This document shows, piece by piece, positions 1 through 9,271 of a stretch of 64,000 nt of DNA (its first letter is position 1; every line of letters starts with the position of its first letter). The stretch lies in assembly GCF_011927625.1 (NCBI RefSeq), contig NZ_JAATIZ010000003.1:434001-498000 (forward strand), in the 5' to 3' direction. The translations under genes were made by a program, and so were the position numbers. The notes under the pieces were generated by a model. That model worked only from the letters and a program-made list of their open reading frames with translations, was not told the DNA's origin and did not search any database. This DNA comes from Paenalcaligenes hominis. Its GTDB lineage: Bacteria; Pseudomonadota; Gammaproteobacteria; Burkholderiales; Burkholderiaceae_B.

Positions 1-52
1 GTTTTCCCCTATAATTGACCCCTTTTAAAACAAAAACTTACCTAGGTGTCTT

Positions 53-1276
53 ATGCTTATAGAGCTAGATATTGCACAAACGGTCGGTGTGGCTGCCGTA
101 TTTTTAGTGATTGGTGAGCTAATCAAAAGAAACGTTCCGCTACTCGAGCGTTATTTTATTCCCAGCCCCATTATCGGCGGCTTAGTGTTTTCACTCATCA
201 CGCTGTATGGCTATCAAACGCAAAGCTTTTCTATCGAGCTTTACGACAACATGCGTGCGTTTTTGCTCATGGCCTTTTTTACTACGATTGGTTTTTCAGC
301 CAGTTTTGAAATGTTAAAAAAAGGCGGAGTGGCAGTCGCCATTTTTTTATTCACAGCGGTGCTTTTACTCAGCATACAGAATCTGGTCGGCGTCAGTCTT
401 GCTTCATTAATGGGTGAAAGCCCTTTGCTTGGTTTGATTGCTGGGTCAATTACCTTAACAGGCGGTCATGGCACCGCGGCTGCCTTTGCGCCACTCTTAG
501 AACAAAAAGGGGTGGTCGGCGCCATGCCAGCGGCTATTGCCGCAGCGACGTGGGGTTTGGTTGCCGGTTGCGTGATCGGTGGCCCCTTAGGCTCTCGGTT
601 AATGAAACGCCATCACCTCAAAGGGCGTCCTTTTACTTCTACTCATCCGGCTCACGACCTAGAACCTGATCCCGTCACCGTTAGCTCTGATCCTACCGTC
701 CACACCAACTCTAAACCTTTGCTTCCTATATCATTGTATTCCGTGGTGTTATTAACCGTATCAATGGGCTTGGGTGCGTCGATTATTGATTGGTTACAAG
801 ACAGTGGTATTACCTTGCCAGGGTATTTAGGGGCCATGGTCATTGCGGCCATTATTCGTAATGTGATTGATTGGAAAGGGTTTCGCTTTCCTGAGCAAGA
901 GTTTGACATCATTGGCTCGATCTCTTTGGGCTTTTTCCTAGTGATGGCGTTGATGTCCATGAAGCTTTGGGAACTAGCCGATGTGGCGGGGCCGCTGTTA
1001 GTTATTTTAGTGGCACAGACAGCCTTGATGTTTTTCTTTGCGATGTTTGTGACTTTCCGTTTGATGGGTAAAGACTACGATGCGGCAGTCATCGCTACAG
1101 GGCATTGTGGTTTTGGCATGGGGGCAACACCAAACGCTATGGCGAACATGCAATCGTTTACTGCAGTAAATGGCCCATCGCCTAAAGCTTTCTTTGTGAT
1201 CCCCTTGGTTGGTTCGCTATTCATTGATTTCTTTAACGCGGTCATTATCACGGTTTTTATGAGCATTTTCTCTTAA
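53..1276 (+). CDS. gltS: Sodium/glutamate symporter, GltS family
   Basis: A 407-residue, very hydrophobic inner-membrane protein with about ten membrane segments. It matches the GltS family, which imports glutamate with sodium. The family hallmark is two inverted halves with glycine-rich loops. Here these are GSITLTGGHGTAAAF near residue 130 and ATGHCGFGMGATPNAMANM near residue 350. A hydrophilic loop near residues 190-225 joins the halves. Length is normal (E. coli GltS is 401 aa). The ATG at 53 follows an AGGTG ribosome site. The gene stands alone and ends at a terminator (1305-1337). The family is clear; glutamate as substrate is inferred from it. Confidence 0.9.
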   Translation: MLIELDIAQTVGVAAVFLVIGELIKRNVPLLERYFIPSPIIGGLVFSLITLYGYQTQSFSIELYDNMRAFLLMAFFTTIGFSASFEMLKKGGVAVAIFLFTAVLLLSIQNLVGVSLASLMGESPLLGLIAGSITLTGGHGTAAAFAPLLEQKGVVGAMPAAIAAATWGLVAGCVIGGPLGSRLMKRHHLKGRPFTSTHPAHDLEPDPVTVSSDPTVHTNSKPLLPISLYSVVLLTVSMGLGASIIDWLQDSGITLPGYLGAMVIAAIIRNVIDWKGFRFPEQEFDIIGSISLGFFLVMALMSMKLWELADVAGPLLVILVAQTALMFFFAMFVTFRLMGKDYDAAVIATGHCGFGMGATPNAMANMQSFTAVNGPSPKAFFVIPLVGSLFIDFFNAVIITVFMSIFS

Positions 1277-1304
1277 GAACTGTCTCTAAAAGCTCGACAC
1301 CTCT

Positions 1305-1337
1305 ACCCCAAAAGTACGCTGTGCTTTTGGGGTTTTG
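1305..1337 (+). terminator. Rho-independent terminator after gltS
   Basis: A perfect 10-bp inverted repeat (ACCCCAAAAG at 1305-1314, CTTTTGGGGT at 1324-1333) with a 9-nt loop, ending in a T-rich stretch. Confidence 0.8.
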
Positions 1338-1468
1338 TTTATCTATATCAAAGAATCAAAATAGCTTGAGGCATAAAATAAGTCCATTGTGTGTCACTTG
1401 TAATTTTTGCTTAACGAAAATGTAAGTGTTTTATGTAGTGGTTTTATTTTGTATAAGGTAGGCGGGTT

Positions 1469-3079
1469 ATGTTTAACCGTTTTAGTTTGACGCGGCGCTT
1501 TTGGCTGATTGCGCTGGTGTATTGGGTTGTGTTTGCGCTGACTATCGTGGTGGCGAGTAAAGGACTCATGCAAGCGCGTGACAGTCTGCATCACATTCAC
1601 GATGAGCGCATGACGGCGGTCGAAGCCCTAAACTCCATGAAGCATAATTTGCTGCAAACCCGTCTTAATATTTTACTGGGGTTTCAACACGACCCTGATA
1701 GTGCATTGTATGAATTGCATGATCATCCTGTGACAATGCATTTGGACGACATTAAGAAAAATATGGCGGCGAATAAATCAAGCCGAGAAGATCTATATAA
1801 CCGTACCGTGTCTATTGATGAACAAGCGGTATTAAACCGCCTTTTTACTGCGCAAGATGCGTGGCGTACTGTATTAGTTCAAACAATCGAGCAGGTTGAG
1901 CAAGGTGATTTTAGCCCTCAGGTGATGCAGCAGTTTTTACTGGCAGGTCGCACGCAGGGGGCAGAAGTCGTTCATCAAATTAATGCCGCTATCGAATATC
2001 AGACGGCGCAAGCCAATCAAGAAGCCCAACTGGCCGACCAGCGCTATTTTTACGCCAAGCTGCTATTTGCCCTGATTATAGTAGTGGGGGTGTTGCCTAT
2101 TACCTGGTTTATGGTGTTGACCTTACGTCGTATGATGCGAGGGTTTGGCATAGCAAATCAAACCGCTCAGGCAATTGCTAGCGGTAATCTAACCCAGTCG
2201 ATTCATGCTGATGGTGCCGATGAAATTACCGAGCTATTAACTCAAATGGAGCAAATGCAGCGTCAGTTACGGCAGTTGCTCTCTGGCATTAATGACAACG
2301 TGAGCACCATTGTGGATGTAGCCAACCAAGTGGCTGATGGCTCGTTGCAATTGTCATCGCGTACCGATCAACAAGCGGCCTCTCTAGAGCAAACCTCGGC
2401 CGCCACCGAGGAGCTAAACAGCACGGTGCATCAAAATGCGGCCAATGCACGCGAGGCCGAGATGATGGCAGATCAAGCCGAGCAGGTGGCACGCCGCGGA
2501 GGTCAAGCTGTTAGTAATGTGGTGCAGACCATGAGTGAAATTAATCAGGCGTCACAACGTATTGTGGAAATCGTAGGCATTATTGATAGCATCGCGTTTC
2601 AGACCAATATTTTGGCCTTAAATGCAGCGGTTGAGGCCGCACGGGCGGGCGAACAAGGTCGAGGCTTTGCAGTGGTGGCCTCTGAGGTACGGGCATTAGC
2701 GCAACGGTCGGCCTCTGCCGCACAAGAGGTGCGCACCTTAATTGATAGTTCGGTGCAGATTGTGGATAGTGGCAATGTTCAGGTGTCTGAAGCGGGTGCG
2801 ACGATGCAAGAAATCGTTGCCAATAACGAACGCATGATGGTACTGATTCGCGAGATTGCTGCTGCCAGCCAAGAGCAGTCCGTCGGCCTAAATCAAATTA
2901 ATCAAGCGATTAACTTAATGGACGACGCAACCCATCAAAACGTCACGCTGGTAGAACAAACTACCAGCGCGTCGCATGTGTTGCGGGTTCAGGCCGATGA
3001 GTTAGCCACCGGGGTCGCTGCGTTTAGACTAGAAGACGCACTCCAGATGCCTACAAATCGAACACTTTCCCTGGGTTAA
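1469..3079 (+). CDS. Methyl-accepting chemotaxis protein
   Basis: A 536-residue transmembrane chemoreceptor. Order: short cytoplasmic start, membrane helix at about 10-30, a periplasmic helical sensor domain of the four-helix-bundle type (about 31-190), a second membrane helix (about 193-217), a HAMP linker (about 218-270), then the long cytoplasmic signalling helices. The conserved hairpin tip is clear ([20 protein letters not shown], then [20 protein letters not shown]). It would signal through CheW/CheA. There is no C-terminal NWETF-like tether for CheR/CheB; the end is TNRTLSLG. Ligand unknown. Its last 29 bases overlap the end of the opposing flavin dehydrogenase gene. No che or flagellar gene lies in the window. 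Confidence 0.93.
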   Translation: MFNRFSLTRRFWLIALVYWVVFALTIVVASKGLMQARDSLHHIHDERMTAVEALNSMKHNLLQTRLNILLGFQHDPDSALYELHDHPVTMHLDDIKKNMAANKSSREDLYNRTVSIDEQAVLNRLFTAQDAWRTVLVQTIEQVEQGDFSPQVMQQFLLAGRTQGAEVVHQINAAIEYQTAQANQEAQLADQRYFYAKLLFALIIVVGVLPITWFMVLTLRRMMRGFGIANQTAQAIASGNLTQSIHADGADEITELLTQMEQMQRQLRQLLSGINDNVSTIVDVANQVADGSLQLSSRTDQQAASLEQTSAATEELNSTVHQNAANAREAEMMADQAEQVARRGGQAVSNVVQTMSEINQASQRIVEIVGIIDSIAFQTNILALNAAVEAARAGEQGRGFAVVASEVRALAQRSASAAQEVRTLIDSSVQIVDSGNVQVSEAGATMQEIVANNERMMVLIREIAAASQEQSVGLNQINQAINLMDDATHQNVTLVEQTTSASHVLRVQADELATGVAAFRLEDALQMPTNRTLSLG

Positions 3080-4445
3080 GGATGCCGTTTGGGTCTAAGG
3101 TGCGCTTTAACGAGCGCATCAAGGCCAATTCACTTTCTGTGCGGCTGTAATGCAACCAAGGCTTTTTATGTAAGCCAATACCGTGTTCAGCCGACACCGA
3201 GCCCTGATAACGCTGAGCGATTTCATAGCACTGTTTTTCAATCGCGTATTCGATCGCCTTGTCATTGTTGGGAACTGGGCCCACCGATAGGTGGATATTG
3301 CCATCGCCAACGTGACCAAAAAATAAGGCATTTACGTCGGGATAAGACACGCTTAATGCCTGCTTTAGCTCCTCGACAGCCTGACCAATACGAGAAATAG
3401 GGAATGAGATGTCAAAATTAATAATAGGGGCGTAGTGTGGCAAGAGCTCTGATACGGCATCACGTAAAGCCCATAAGTCATTGGTATCGCCTTGCGACTG
3501 AGCAATCACCGCATCCCATACCCAACCCTCCGTAAAGGCATGTTCTAAGACCGCTTCGAATTGCGCCTCGGTGGCTTGGGGGTCGGCGGATTGCATGTCC
3601 ATTAACACATAGATTGGGTAGGTCGCGGGTAAGGGTGCGCGCTTGCCCCCTACCGTGGTGGCGGCGCTATAGTAGTCTTGCCACATGACTTCAAACGCGC
3701 TGACTAAACCGGAAAGCGCTTGTTGGCTGTAGCGTAATAATTGCGTCACTGCATTAAAGTCGGACAAGGCCAGCAGGGCCGTATTGGCGCCGTTTACTTT
3801 GGGGTGCAATTTGACGACGACCTTCGTAATTACCCCTAATGTGCCTTCGGATCCAATAAATAAATGCTTAAGATCAAAGGCGGCATTGTTTTTAGCCATT
3901 TTGTTAAGCATAGAGAGCACAGTACCGTCTGCTTGGACGACCTCTAGCCCCAAGACTAAATCCCGAGCCATACCATAACGAATCACACGGTTACCGCCTG
4001 CGTTGGTGGCGACGTTGCCACCAATCTGGCACGAGCCACGTGCCCCAAGGTCTAAAGCAAATAAAAAGCCGGCGTCATCGGCAACGGTCTGTAAGACTTC
4101 CAATGGGGTACCAGCCCAAGCAGTAAGGGTGGCAGAGTCTGCATCCAGCTCGATGACACCATTTAAATGATCTAGGGATAAGGCCACGGCAGTGCCGCGT
4201 ACGGTGGCTCCACCCGCTAAGCCAGTCATGCCCCCTTGTGGCACCACCGCACAGCCTAAGCGGTTACACAGAGCCAGAATCTGACTGACTTCTTCGGTGG
4301 TTTTAGGCCGTAACACGGCAATAGGCAAGTCGCCTGCCTCGCCACTCCAGTCAGTGGCATAGGTATGACACACATCGCGATCGGTGATGATTTGATTGGG
4401 TGCCAAAAACGTAGCAAGTTCGTGTAGAAGTGTGGTGTCTGCCAT
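3051..4445 (-). CDS. FAD-binding oxidoreductase, GlcD / D-lactate dehydrogenase type
   Basis: A 464-residue flavoenzyme with an N-terminal PCMH-type FAD-binding domain ([19 protein letters not shown] near residue 45, then [12 protein letters not shown]) and a C-terminal FAD-oxidase domain ending in the typical [15 protein letters not shown] and [12 protein letters not shown]. The family oxidises 2-hydroxy acids such as D-lactate, glycolate or D-2-hydroxyglutarate and passes electrons to quinone or another acceptor. Which substrate applies cannot be told from sequence. It starts with ATG at 4445. The 3' end overlaps the chemoreceptor gene tail to tail by 29 bp. The exonuclease III gene lies 30 bp upstream on the same strand. 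Confidence 0.88.
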   Translation of the reverse strand: MADTTLLHELATFLAPNQIITDRDVCHTYATDWSGEAGDLPIAVLRPKTTEEVSQILALCNRLGCAVVPQGGMTGLAGGATVRGTAVALSLDHLNGVIELDADSATLTAWAGTPLEVLQTVADDAGFLFALDLGARGSCQIGGNVATNAGGNRVIRYGMARDLVLGLEVVQADGTVLSMLNKMAKNNAAFDLKHLFIGSEGTLGVITKVVVKLHPKVNGANTALLALSDFNAVTQLLRYSQQALSGLVSAFEVMWQDYYSAATTVGGKRAPLPATYPIYVLMDMQSADPQATEAQFEAVLEHAFTEGWVWDAVIAQSQGDTNDLWALRDAVSELLPHYAPIINFDISFPISRIGQAVEELKQALSVSYPDVNALFFGHVGDGNIHLSVGPVPNNDKAIEYAIEKQCYEIAQRYQGSVSAEHGIGLHKKPWLHYSRTESELALMRSLKRTLDPNGILNPGKVFDL

Positions 4446-4475
4446 GATGCTAGATTGCCTTATAGGTACAAGTAA

Positions 4476-5273
4476 TTAACGAGGAGTTAAATCATAATCC
4501 ACGACTAAGGGCGCGTGGTCACTGTAACGTTCTTCTTTATACACCCAGGCTTCTTTGGCTTTAGCTGCTATGCCTGGCGTAGCGATTTGATAATCAATCC
4601 GCCAACCTGTGTTATTAGCCCAAGCTTGGCCGCGGTTGCTCCACCAGGTATAGCATTCATGGGTGTGATCGGGGTAGAGCGAACGGTAAACGTCTACCCA
4701 ACCCATTTCGTCCAGTATCTTGGTCATCCAAGCGCGTTCTTCGGGTAGGAAGCCAGAGTTTTTTTGATTACCGCGCCAATTTTTTAAATCGATTTCCTGG
4801 TGTGCAATATTCCAATCGCCACAAATAACGTATTCGCGACCCGTCGCACGGTGATCGTCCATATACGTCTGCAGCCAGTGCTCGAAACGTGCTAGGAACC
4901 GATACTTGGCGTCTTGGCGGGCGTCGCCGCTAGTGCCAGAGGGCAAATAAGCACTAATCACCGTTAGGTCGTCGTAGTCGGCACGGATAATGCGACCCTC
5001 GGGGTCAAACTCGTCGCACTCCATACCCAAGTGCACCGTGTGGGGTGCTTCTTTTACATACAGGCCTACGCCACTGTAGCCGGCTTTTTGGGCAAGGTTA
5101 AAGTGGCCCGTATAGCCCTCAGGGTGACGCATGGGCTCTTTTAGGTCTTTGTCTTGAATGCGCACCTCTTGTAAGCACACAAGATCAGGTTGATGGGTGG
5201 AAAGCCACTCGGCAAAGCCTTTACGGTAGGCCGCGCGGATCCCATTCATGTTTAAGCTACAAATACGGAACAC
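4476..5273 (-). CDS. xth: Exodeoxyribonuclease III
   Basis: A 265-residue metal-dependent nuclease of the exonuclease-endonuclease-phosphatase fold, for base-excision repair (AP endonuclease and 3' exonuclease). Visible motifs: N-terminal ICSLNMNGIRAA with the metal-binding Asn, CLQEVRIQD with the catalytic Glu near residue 35, YVICGDWNIAH near 150 and the C-terminal YSDHAPLVVDYDL catalytic Asp-His. Length is normal for the family. The start codon is GTG at 5273, chosen because the protein then begins exactly at the conserved N-terminal strand; AAAGAG lies upstream. Confidence 0.93.
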   Translation of the reverse strand: MFRICSLNMNGIRAAYRKGFAEWLSTHQPDLVCLQEVRIQDKDLKEPMRHPEGYTGHFNLAQKAGYSGVGLYVKEAPHTVHLGMECDEFDPEGRIIRADYDDLTVISAYLPSGTSGDARQDAKYRFLARFEHWLQTYMDDHRATGREYVICGDWNIAHQEIDLKNWRGNQKNSGFLPEERAWMTKILDEMGWVDVYRSLYPDHTHECYTWWSNRGQAWANNTGWRIDYQIATPGIAAKAKEAWVYKEERYSDHAPLVVDYDLTPR

Positions 5274-5317
5274 AGATCAAACTCTTTGATAATGAATAAA
5301 CACAGGCTAGGTGTGAT

Positions 5318-6121
5318 TTAGCCAAAACGATAACTGGCATTCATAATACCTGTAGGACTGCGACTAGACAAAATACGTGTGACGGCATCGTGCTCGTCAC
5401 TTGCCCCCAGTACAACAAATAACGGCACGAGGTGATCTTCACGGGCGTGCGCAATACGGGCGGCAGGAGCCAAGCTCCATTGCTCTATATGGTGTAGTCG
5501 ATCGGCATAATCCGGTGTCTGCACTAAGGCTTGTTCTAACCAGTTATCAAAGGCAACCGATGGCGCGGCTCCTTCAGTGCCCATCAAGCGCAAATTGTGA
5601 TAGCTTGCGCCGCTGCCTAGAATTAATACCCCTTGCTCGCGCAAGGAACGCAGCGCTTGTCCCAATTGCACATGCAAGGCTGGGTCATAGCTGGCATCAA
5701 TAGAAAGCTGGATCATCGGGACGGTTGCGTCGGGATACATAACAAAAGCCGGCACAAAGGCCCCGTGATCGAAACCGCGTTCCGTATCTAATTGCGCCTG
5801 ACCGCCAGCATCAAGGATCAATTTTTTTACGTGTTGGGCTAAATCAGGATTTCCTGGAGCAGGATAGCGCACTTGATAGGTATGCTCTGGAAAATTGTAG
5901 TAGTCATAGTACATGTCTGGGTTAGGGTTGGCTTGTACTAAAAAGGTACTGTTCTCACTTTCCCAGTGCGCCGACACCATCAGAATAGCCGTCGGGGTAG
6001 TAGGAAGCTGTTGCGGTAATTCTTGGAGGCAGCGCAACAGGGCCGTATCGTAACGGGTGCTGCCTTCCATCCATGGCCAGGGGCCGCCGCCATGTGAAAG
6101 ATAAAAAACGGGCATTTTCAT
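5318..6121 (-). CDS. DODA-type extradiol ring-opening dioxygenase (YgiD-like)
   Basis: A 267-residue protein of the class III extradiol dioxygenase (LigB) family, most like E. coli YgiD, a zinc-dependent 4,5-DOPA dioxygenase. Four metal or catalytic histidines sit in typical places: YLSHGGGP near residue 10, VSAHWES near 50, GFDHGAFVP near 117 and REDHLVPLFVVLGA near 230. The physiological substrate of bacterial members is mostly unknown, so the reaction is inferred. The gene is divergent from pyrE, with about 110 bp between the starts. Confidence 0.85.
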   Translation of the reverse strand: MKMPVFYLSHGGGPWPWMEGSTRYDTALLRCLQELPQQLPTTPTAILMVSAHWESENSTFLVQANPNPDMYYDYYNFPEHTYQVRYPAPGNPDLAQHVKKLILDAGGQAQLDTERGFDHGAFVPAFVMYPDATVPMIQLSIDASYDPALHVQLGQALRSLREQGVLILGSGASYHNLRLMGTEGAAPSVAFDNWLEQALVQTPDYADRLHHIEQWSLAPAARIAHAREDHLVPLFVVLGASDEHDAVTRILSSRSPTGIMNASYRFG

Positions 6122-6229
6122 AATAAAAACCTATAGATAGAATAATGAGTACGACAACTAACAGCGCAAACGCTTTGCTTTCATGAAATAATAGTCACGT
6201 TTATTTTGGCTAGATATTGGAATTAGATT

Positions 6230-6895
6230 ATGTCCTCACAACGTCATGAATTTGTACGCTTTGCTCTAGAACAAGGCGTGTTGCGCTTTGGTGAATTCAA
6301 AGTCAAATCGGGTCGCATTAGCCCCTATTTTTTTAATGCAGGTTTATTTAATAGTGGTGCCTCGGTGGGGGCGCTGGCTCAGTTTTATGCCCAAGCCCTT
6401 ATCGATTCGGGCGTCGAGTTCGACATGCTATTTGGGCCAGCTTATAAAGGGATTCCCCTGTCTACGGCCACTGCCATCGCCTTGGCCCAACACCCTGATT
6501 TAGCCAAAGACGATGTGCCTTTTGCCTTTAACCGCAAAGAGGCCAAAGCCCATGGCGAAGGCGGTACGCTGGTGGGGGCACCGTTGCAGGGTAAGGTCAT
6601 TATTATTGATGACGTCATCACTGCAGGCACTTCTGTACGGGAGTCAGTGGAAATCATTCGAGCCGCTGGCGCAGAGCCTGCTGGTGTACTGATTGCACTT
6701 GATCGCATGGAACGCGCAGGGGCTGACGACCAACTGTCTGCACTGTCTGCGGTACAAGAGGTAAGTAACACCTACAACATGCCGGTAATTAGTATCGCAT
6801 CGCTTAACGATATTATGGCGTATTTAGCGGACAATTCAGAATTAGCCGCGCATCAACAATCAGTGGCCGCCTATCGCCATCAATATGGGATTTAG
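6230..6895 (+). CDS. pyrE: Orotate phosphoribosyltransferase
   Basis: A 221-residue enzyme joining orotate to PRPP to give OMP in pyrimidine synthesis. The PRPP-binding loop is intact ([20 protein letters not shown], about residues 123-142). N-terminal [22 protein letters not shown] and the [10 protein letters not shown] segment are typical of the PyrE family. Length is standard. The gene appears monocistronic; the next gene starts 327 bp later behind its own promoter. Confidence 0.96.
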   Translation: MSSQRHEFVRFALEQGVLRFGEFKVKSGRISPYFFNAGLFNSGASVGALAQFYAQALIDSGVEFDMLFGPAYKGIPLSTATAIALAQHPDLAKDDVPFAFNRKEAKAHGEGGTLVGAPLQGKVIIIDDVITAGTSVRESVEIIRAAGAEPAGVLIALDRMERAGADDQLSALSAVQEVSNTYNMPVISIASLNDIMAYLADNSELAAHQQSVAAYRHQYGI

Positions 6896-6937
6896 ACGTA
6901 AACAGCTGTTGCATATGCCTTTAGGTTATTAGCTTAT

Positions 6938-6971
6938 GTCATTGTCAAGACGTCTTGTTCATGTCAATGAC
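6938..6971. repeat. Nested palindrome downstream of pyrE
   Basis: An outer inverted repeat GTCATTG (6938-6944) / CAATGAC (6965-6971) surrounds a perfect 12-bp palindrome CAAGACGTCTTG (6946-6957). There is no T-run, so it is not a standard terminator. It lies about 80 bp upstream of the inferred -10 of the amine oxidase operon and could be an operator, but no binding protein can be named. Confidence 0.45.
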
Positions 6972-7031
6972 AGTTAAGTAACATTCTGTATTTTTTAGCT
7001 AGGCTCGTGTATCTGTTTGTGACAAAACCTG

Positions 7032-7066
7032 CTGTGATAGCCGGTTTGGGTGTTAATATATAAGTA
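7032..7066 (+). promoter_or_regulatory. Candidate sigma-70 promoter of the amine oxidase operon
   Basis: An extended -10 element (TGTTAATAT, 7051-7059, hexamer TAATAT at 7054-7059) with a weak -35 candidate CTGTGA at 7032-7037 (spacing 16). The predicted transcription start, about 7066, falls exactly at the foot of the long stem described next, which supports the call. No experimental evidence. Confidence 0.45.
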
Positions 7067-7187
7067 GCAGTGTCTATTGACTTATTCGTCTCACCCTTTC
7101 TACGGGTGCCTAGTGGTGCAAAGCCCTCCAGTCAATAGACGCGCTAAGACTACACACAGACTTTCAGCTATTCACAGGTAGCTGAAA
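7065..7187 (+). promoter_or_regulatory. Structured 5' leader of the amine oxidase operon
   Basis: Three stem-loops can be drawn. P1 has a perfect 10-bp core (7072-7081 GTCTATTGAC with 7131-7140 GTCAATAGAC), extended outward to 7065/7146 with one bulged A and one wobble pair, about 16 bp in all. Inside it is CACCC (7092-7096) / GGGTG (7104-7108). A separate 9-bp perfect hairpin follows: TTTCAGCTA (7162-7170) / TAGCTGAAA (7179-7187) with an 8-nt loop. It has no T-run and ends about 35 nt before the start codon. I do not recognise a known riboswitch class. It could sense a ligand, bind a protein or stabilise the 5' end. Confidence 0.5.
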
Positions 7188-7222
7188 ACATTACCTAAAT
7201 ACAGAACATAAAGGTGAATCAT

Positions 7223-8821
7223 ATGGCAAAAGGTCTTCCTATGACACGACGCCAGCTATTGTCTATGATCGGTTACGCAGCGGGTGCTTCCGTTATGTAC
7301 CAATCCATGACGAGCTTAGGTTATGCAGCAGAGTCCTCCTATACAGGCCCTGTACAACTCAAAGGAAAGCCTAAAAAAGGCACATCCGTAGTGGTGCTAG
7401 GTGCAGGTTTGGCCGGTATGGTTGCAGCGCTAGAGCTACGCAACGCGGGCTATAACGTAAAGATTTTGGAATACCAAAATCGCGCTGGCGGCCGTAATAT
7501 TTCGTGGCGCCGTGGCGTGGAACACGTCGAGCTGGGCGGCGAAAAGCAGGTATGTGAGTTTGACGAGGGTCAATACTTCAACCCCGGCCCATGGCGTATT
7601 CCTTTCCATCATCATGCCGTGCTTGATTACTGTAAACGTCTCGGCGTGAAAATGGAGCCGTTCCTCGAGTTAAACTTCAACTCGCTTTTACACTCGACTA
7701 CTGCGTTCGACGGCAAGCCACAAAAGTATTCCCATATTTTGTCTGACTACCGCGGCGGTGTTACCGAGCTACTTGCGAAAGCGGTTAACGCAGGCGCCCT
7801 AGACCAAGAAGTCACTACCGAAGACAAAGAGGTCCTATTGGCCTCCTTGAAAAACCACGGTGCATTAGACAGTGAATACCGTTACGTTAAAGGCCCAGAC
7901 ACCAGCTTACGTCGTGGCTACAAAAAAGCCCCAGGGGGCGGTTTAGATGCTCGCCCCGAGTACTCCGAGCCCATCAAGTTCAGCGATGTAGTGAACTCAA
8001 AACTTTGGGCTAATATGGAAGTCCACTTCCTCGAGGAATTCCAAAGCACCATGTTCCAGCCCGTAGGTGGTATGGATCAAATCGGCCAAGCTTTCTACCG
8101 CGAATTAAAAGACATCGTTCAGTTAAATGCTAAAGTCGTCGAAATTAAACAAGACGACACCGGCGTTACCGTTCACTACACCGATACCAATGGTGGCGAT
8201 GAGGTGAAAACAGAGCGTGCTGATTTCTGCGTGAACACCATTCCCTTGTCAGTGCTTAGCCAAATCCCAATGAATGTCGGTCGCCCTATGCAAGACGCGA
8301 TCAACGCTGTGCCTTATGGCCCTTCCATCAAGGTAGGTACACAGTACAAGCGTCGTTTCTGGGAACAAGACGAACACATCTATGGCGGGATCAGCTACAC
8401 CGATTTACCCATTACCCAAATTTCCTACCCAAGCGCTGGTGCAGATCTCTTCAGCGATGGCAAAGGCGTCTTGTTGAACGGGTATATGTTCGGCTTAGAT
8501 GCATTGAAATTTGGCTCTATGCCCGTCAAAGAGCGTATTGCTAAAGCGCTCGAGTACAGTGCTCAGTTGCACCCCCAAATCAAAGAAGAAGCCGAAACCA
8601 GTATGGTTATGTCCTGGAGCCGCGTGCCTTGGACCTTAGGTTGCTTTGGTGTATGGACCGACAAAAAACGCGAACAGCACTACGACAACCTATGCCGTAT
8701 GGATGGTCGTATCGTCCTGGCTGGTGAGCACGCTTCTTATATTCCTGCATGGCAGGAAGGTGCTGTGCTTTCTGGTATTGCTGCGATCGAGCAGCTCCAT
8801 GAAAAAGCAATGGCGAAATAA
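7223..8821 (+). CDS. Tat-exported flavin amine oxidase/dehydrogenase
   Basis: A 532-residue flavoprotein of the flavin monoamine oxidase family. It begins with a twin-arginine signal (TRRQLLSMIG, RR at 9-10, then a hydrophobic stretch and a likely cut near residue 36), so it should be folded with FAD and exported. FAD-binding motifs: VVVLGAGLAGMVAALEL (GAGLAG at 60-65), EYQNRAGGR (83-91), and C-terminal LAGEHAS near 497 followed by PAWQEGAVLSG. ATG 7223 is preferred over GTG 7214 because AAAGGTG sits 6 bases before it. Its stop codon fuses to the next ribosome site (TAAGGAG). The downstream cytochrome c suggests electrons go to cytochrome c, not oxygen, as in NicA2/CycN of Pseudomonas. The amine substrate is unknown. 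Confidence 0.85.
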   Translation: MAKGLPMTRRQLLSMIGYAAGASVMYQSMTSLGYAAESSYTGPVQLKGKPKKGTSVVVLGAGLAGMVAALELRNAGYNVKILEYQNRAGGRNISWRRGVEHVELGGEKQVCEFDEGQYFNPGPWRIPFHHHAVLDYCKRLGVKMEPFLELNFNSLLHSTTAFDGKPQKYSHILSDYRGGVTELLAKAVNAGALDQEVTTEDKEVLLASLKNHGALDSEYRYVKGPDTSLRRGYKKAPGGGLDARPEYSEPIKFSDVVNSKLWANMEVHFLEEFQSTMFQPVGGMDQIGQAFYRELKDIVQLNAKVVEIKQDDTGVTVHYTDTNGGDEVKTERADFCVNTIPLSVLSQIPMNVGRPMQDAINAVPYGPSIKVGTQYKRRFWEQDEHIYGGISYTDLPITQISYPSAGADLFSDGKGVLLNGYMFGLDALKFGSMPVKERIAKALEYSAQLHPQIKEEAETSMVMSWSRVPWTLGCFGVWTDKKREQHYDNLCRMDGRIVLAGEHASYIPAWQEGAVLSGIAAIEQLHEKAMAK

Positions 8822-8832
8822 GGAGTCTCACC

Positions 8833-9261
8833 ATGAAAAAAACACTAGTATCTTTAGCAGCAGCTGCGGCCCTGTCCGTAGTGTCTGCCGTTAGTTTTGC
8901 TGATAGCGCCGTGATGACTGATGTCACCGAAGGCGCTCAAATGAAAACAGGTAAAGAAATCTACACTCAAATCTGTGCCGCGTGTCACATGGCAGACGGC
9001 TCGGGTGGCGAGGGCGCAGGTAAATTTCCTGCTTTCAAAAACAATATGCGTTTGATAGCTGCTCAATACCCCATGCACATTGTGCTTTATGGTCAAAAAG
9101 GGATGCCAGGTTTTGGTAAATACTTCTCCGACGAGCAAGTCGCAGAGGTAGTTAATTACTTACGCACCAATTTCGGCAACCAATTCGAAGCCGATGTAAA
9201 ACCTGAAGATGTAGCTAAACTACGCAGTGATGATGTCGCTGATTACGGTGATTTGTTCTAA
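8833..9261 (+). CDS. Exported class I cytochrome c
   Basis: A 142-residue cytochrome with a Sec signal peptide (cut after about residue 23, SFA/DS) and one haem-binding CAACH motif (Cys48, Cys51, His52). A plausible Met axial ligand is in KGMPGFGKYFSDEQVAEV near residue 91, the usual small-cytochrome pattern. The ribosome site AAGGAG overlaps the upstream stop codon. Lying between an exported amine oxidase and an exported RidA, it is most likely the periplasmic electron acceptor of that oxidase (inferred). It would need the Ccm or Ccs maturation system, which is not in this window. Confidence 0.9.
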   Translation: MKKTLVSLAAAAALSVVSAVSFADSAVMTDVTEGAQMKTGKEIYTQICAACHMADGSGGEGAGKFPAFKNNMRLIAAQYPMHIVLYGQKGMPGFGKYFSDEQVAEVVNYLRTNFGNQFEADVKPEDVAKLRSDDVADYGDLF

Positions 9262-9271
9262 GGAGATTTTT

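Noticed and set aside
2289-2492. Minus-strand reading frame within the chemoreceptor gene
   Set aside because: No ribosome site and no recognisable domain; it mirrors the coding bias of the gene on the other strand. The same reasoning excludes the many other antisense frames over 60 codons.
7092-7108. ACGG near a hairpin loop, as in mini-ykkC guanidine riboswitches
   Set aside because: Only one hairpin has it, and the bases lie partly in the stem; the tandem ACGR loops are not present.
7110-7135. GCAAAGCC in the leader, resembling a c-di-GMP-I (GEMM) riboswitch element
   Set aside because: The other conserved parts (the GGGCAAACC-type strand and the GAAA tetraloop hairpin) are missing, and the element sits inside a different stem.
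9227-9271. Longer RidA start at ATG 9227
   Set aside because: It lies inside the cytochrome c gene and would bury the signal peptide; ATG 9272 has AGGAG in front.
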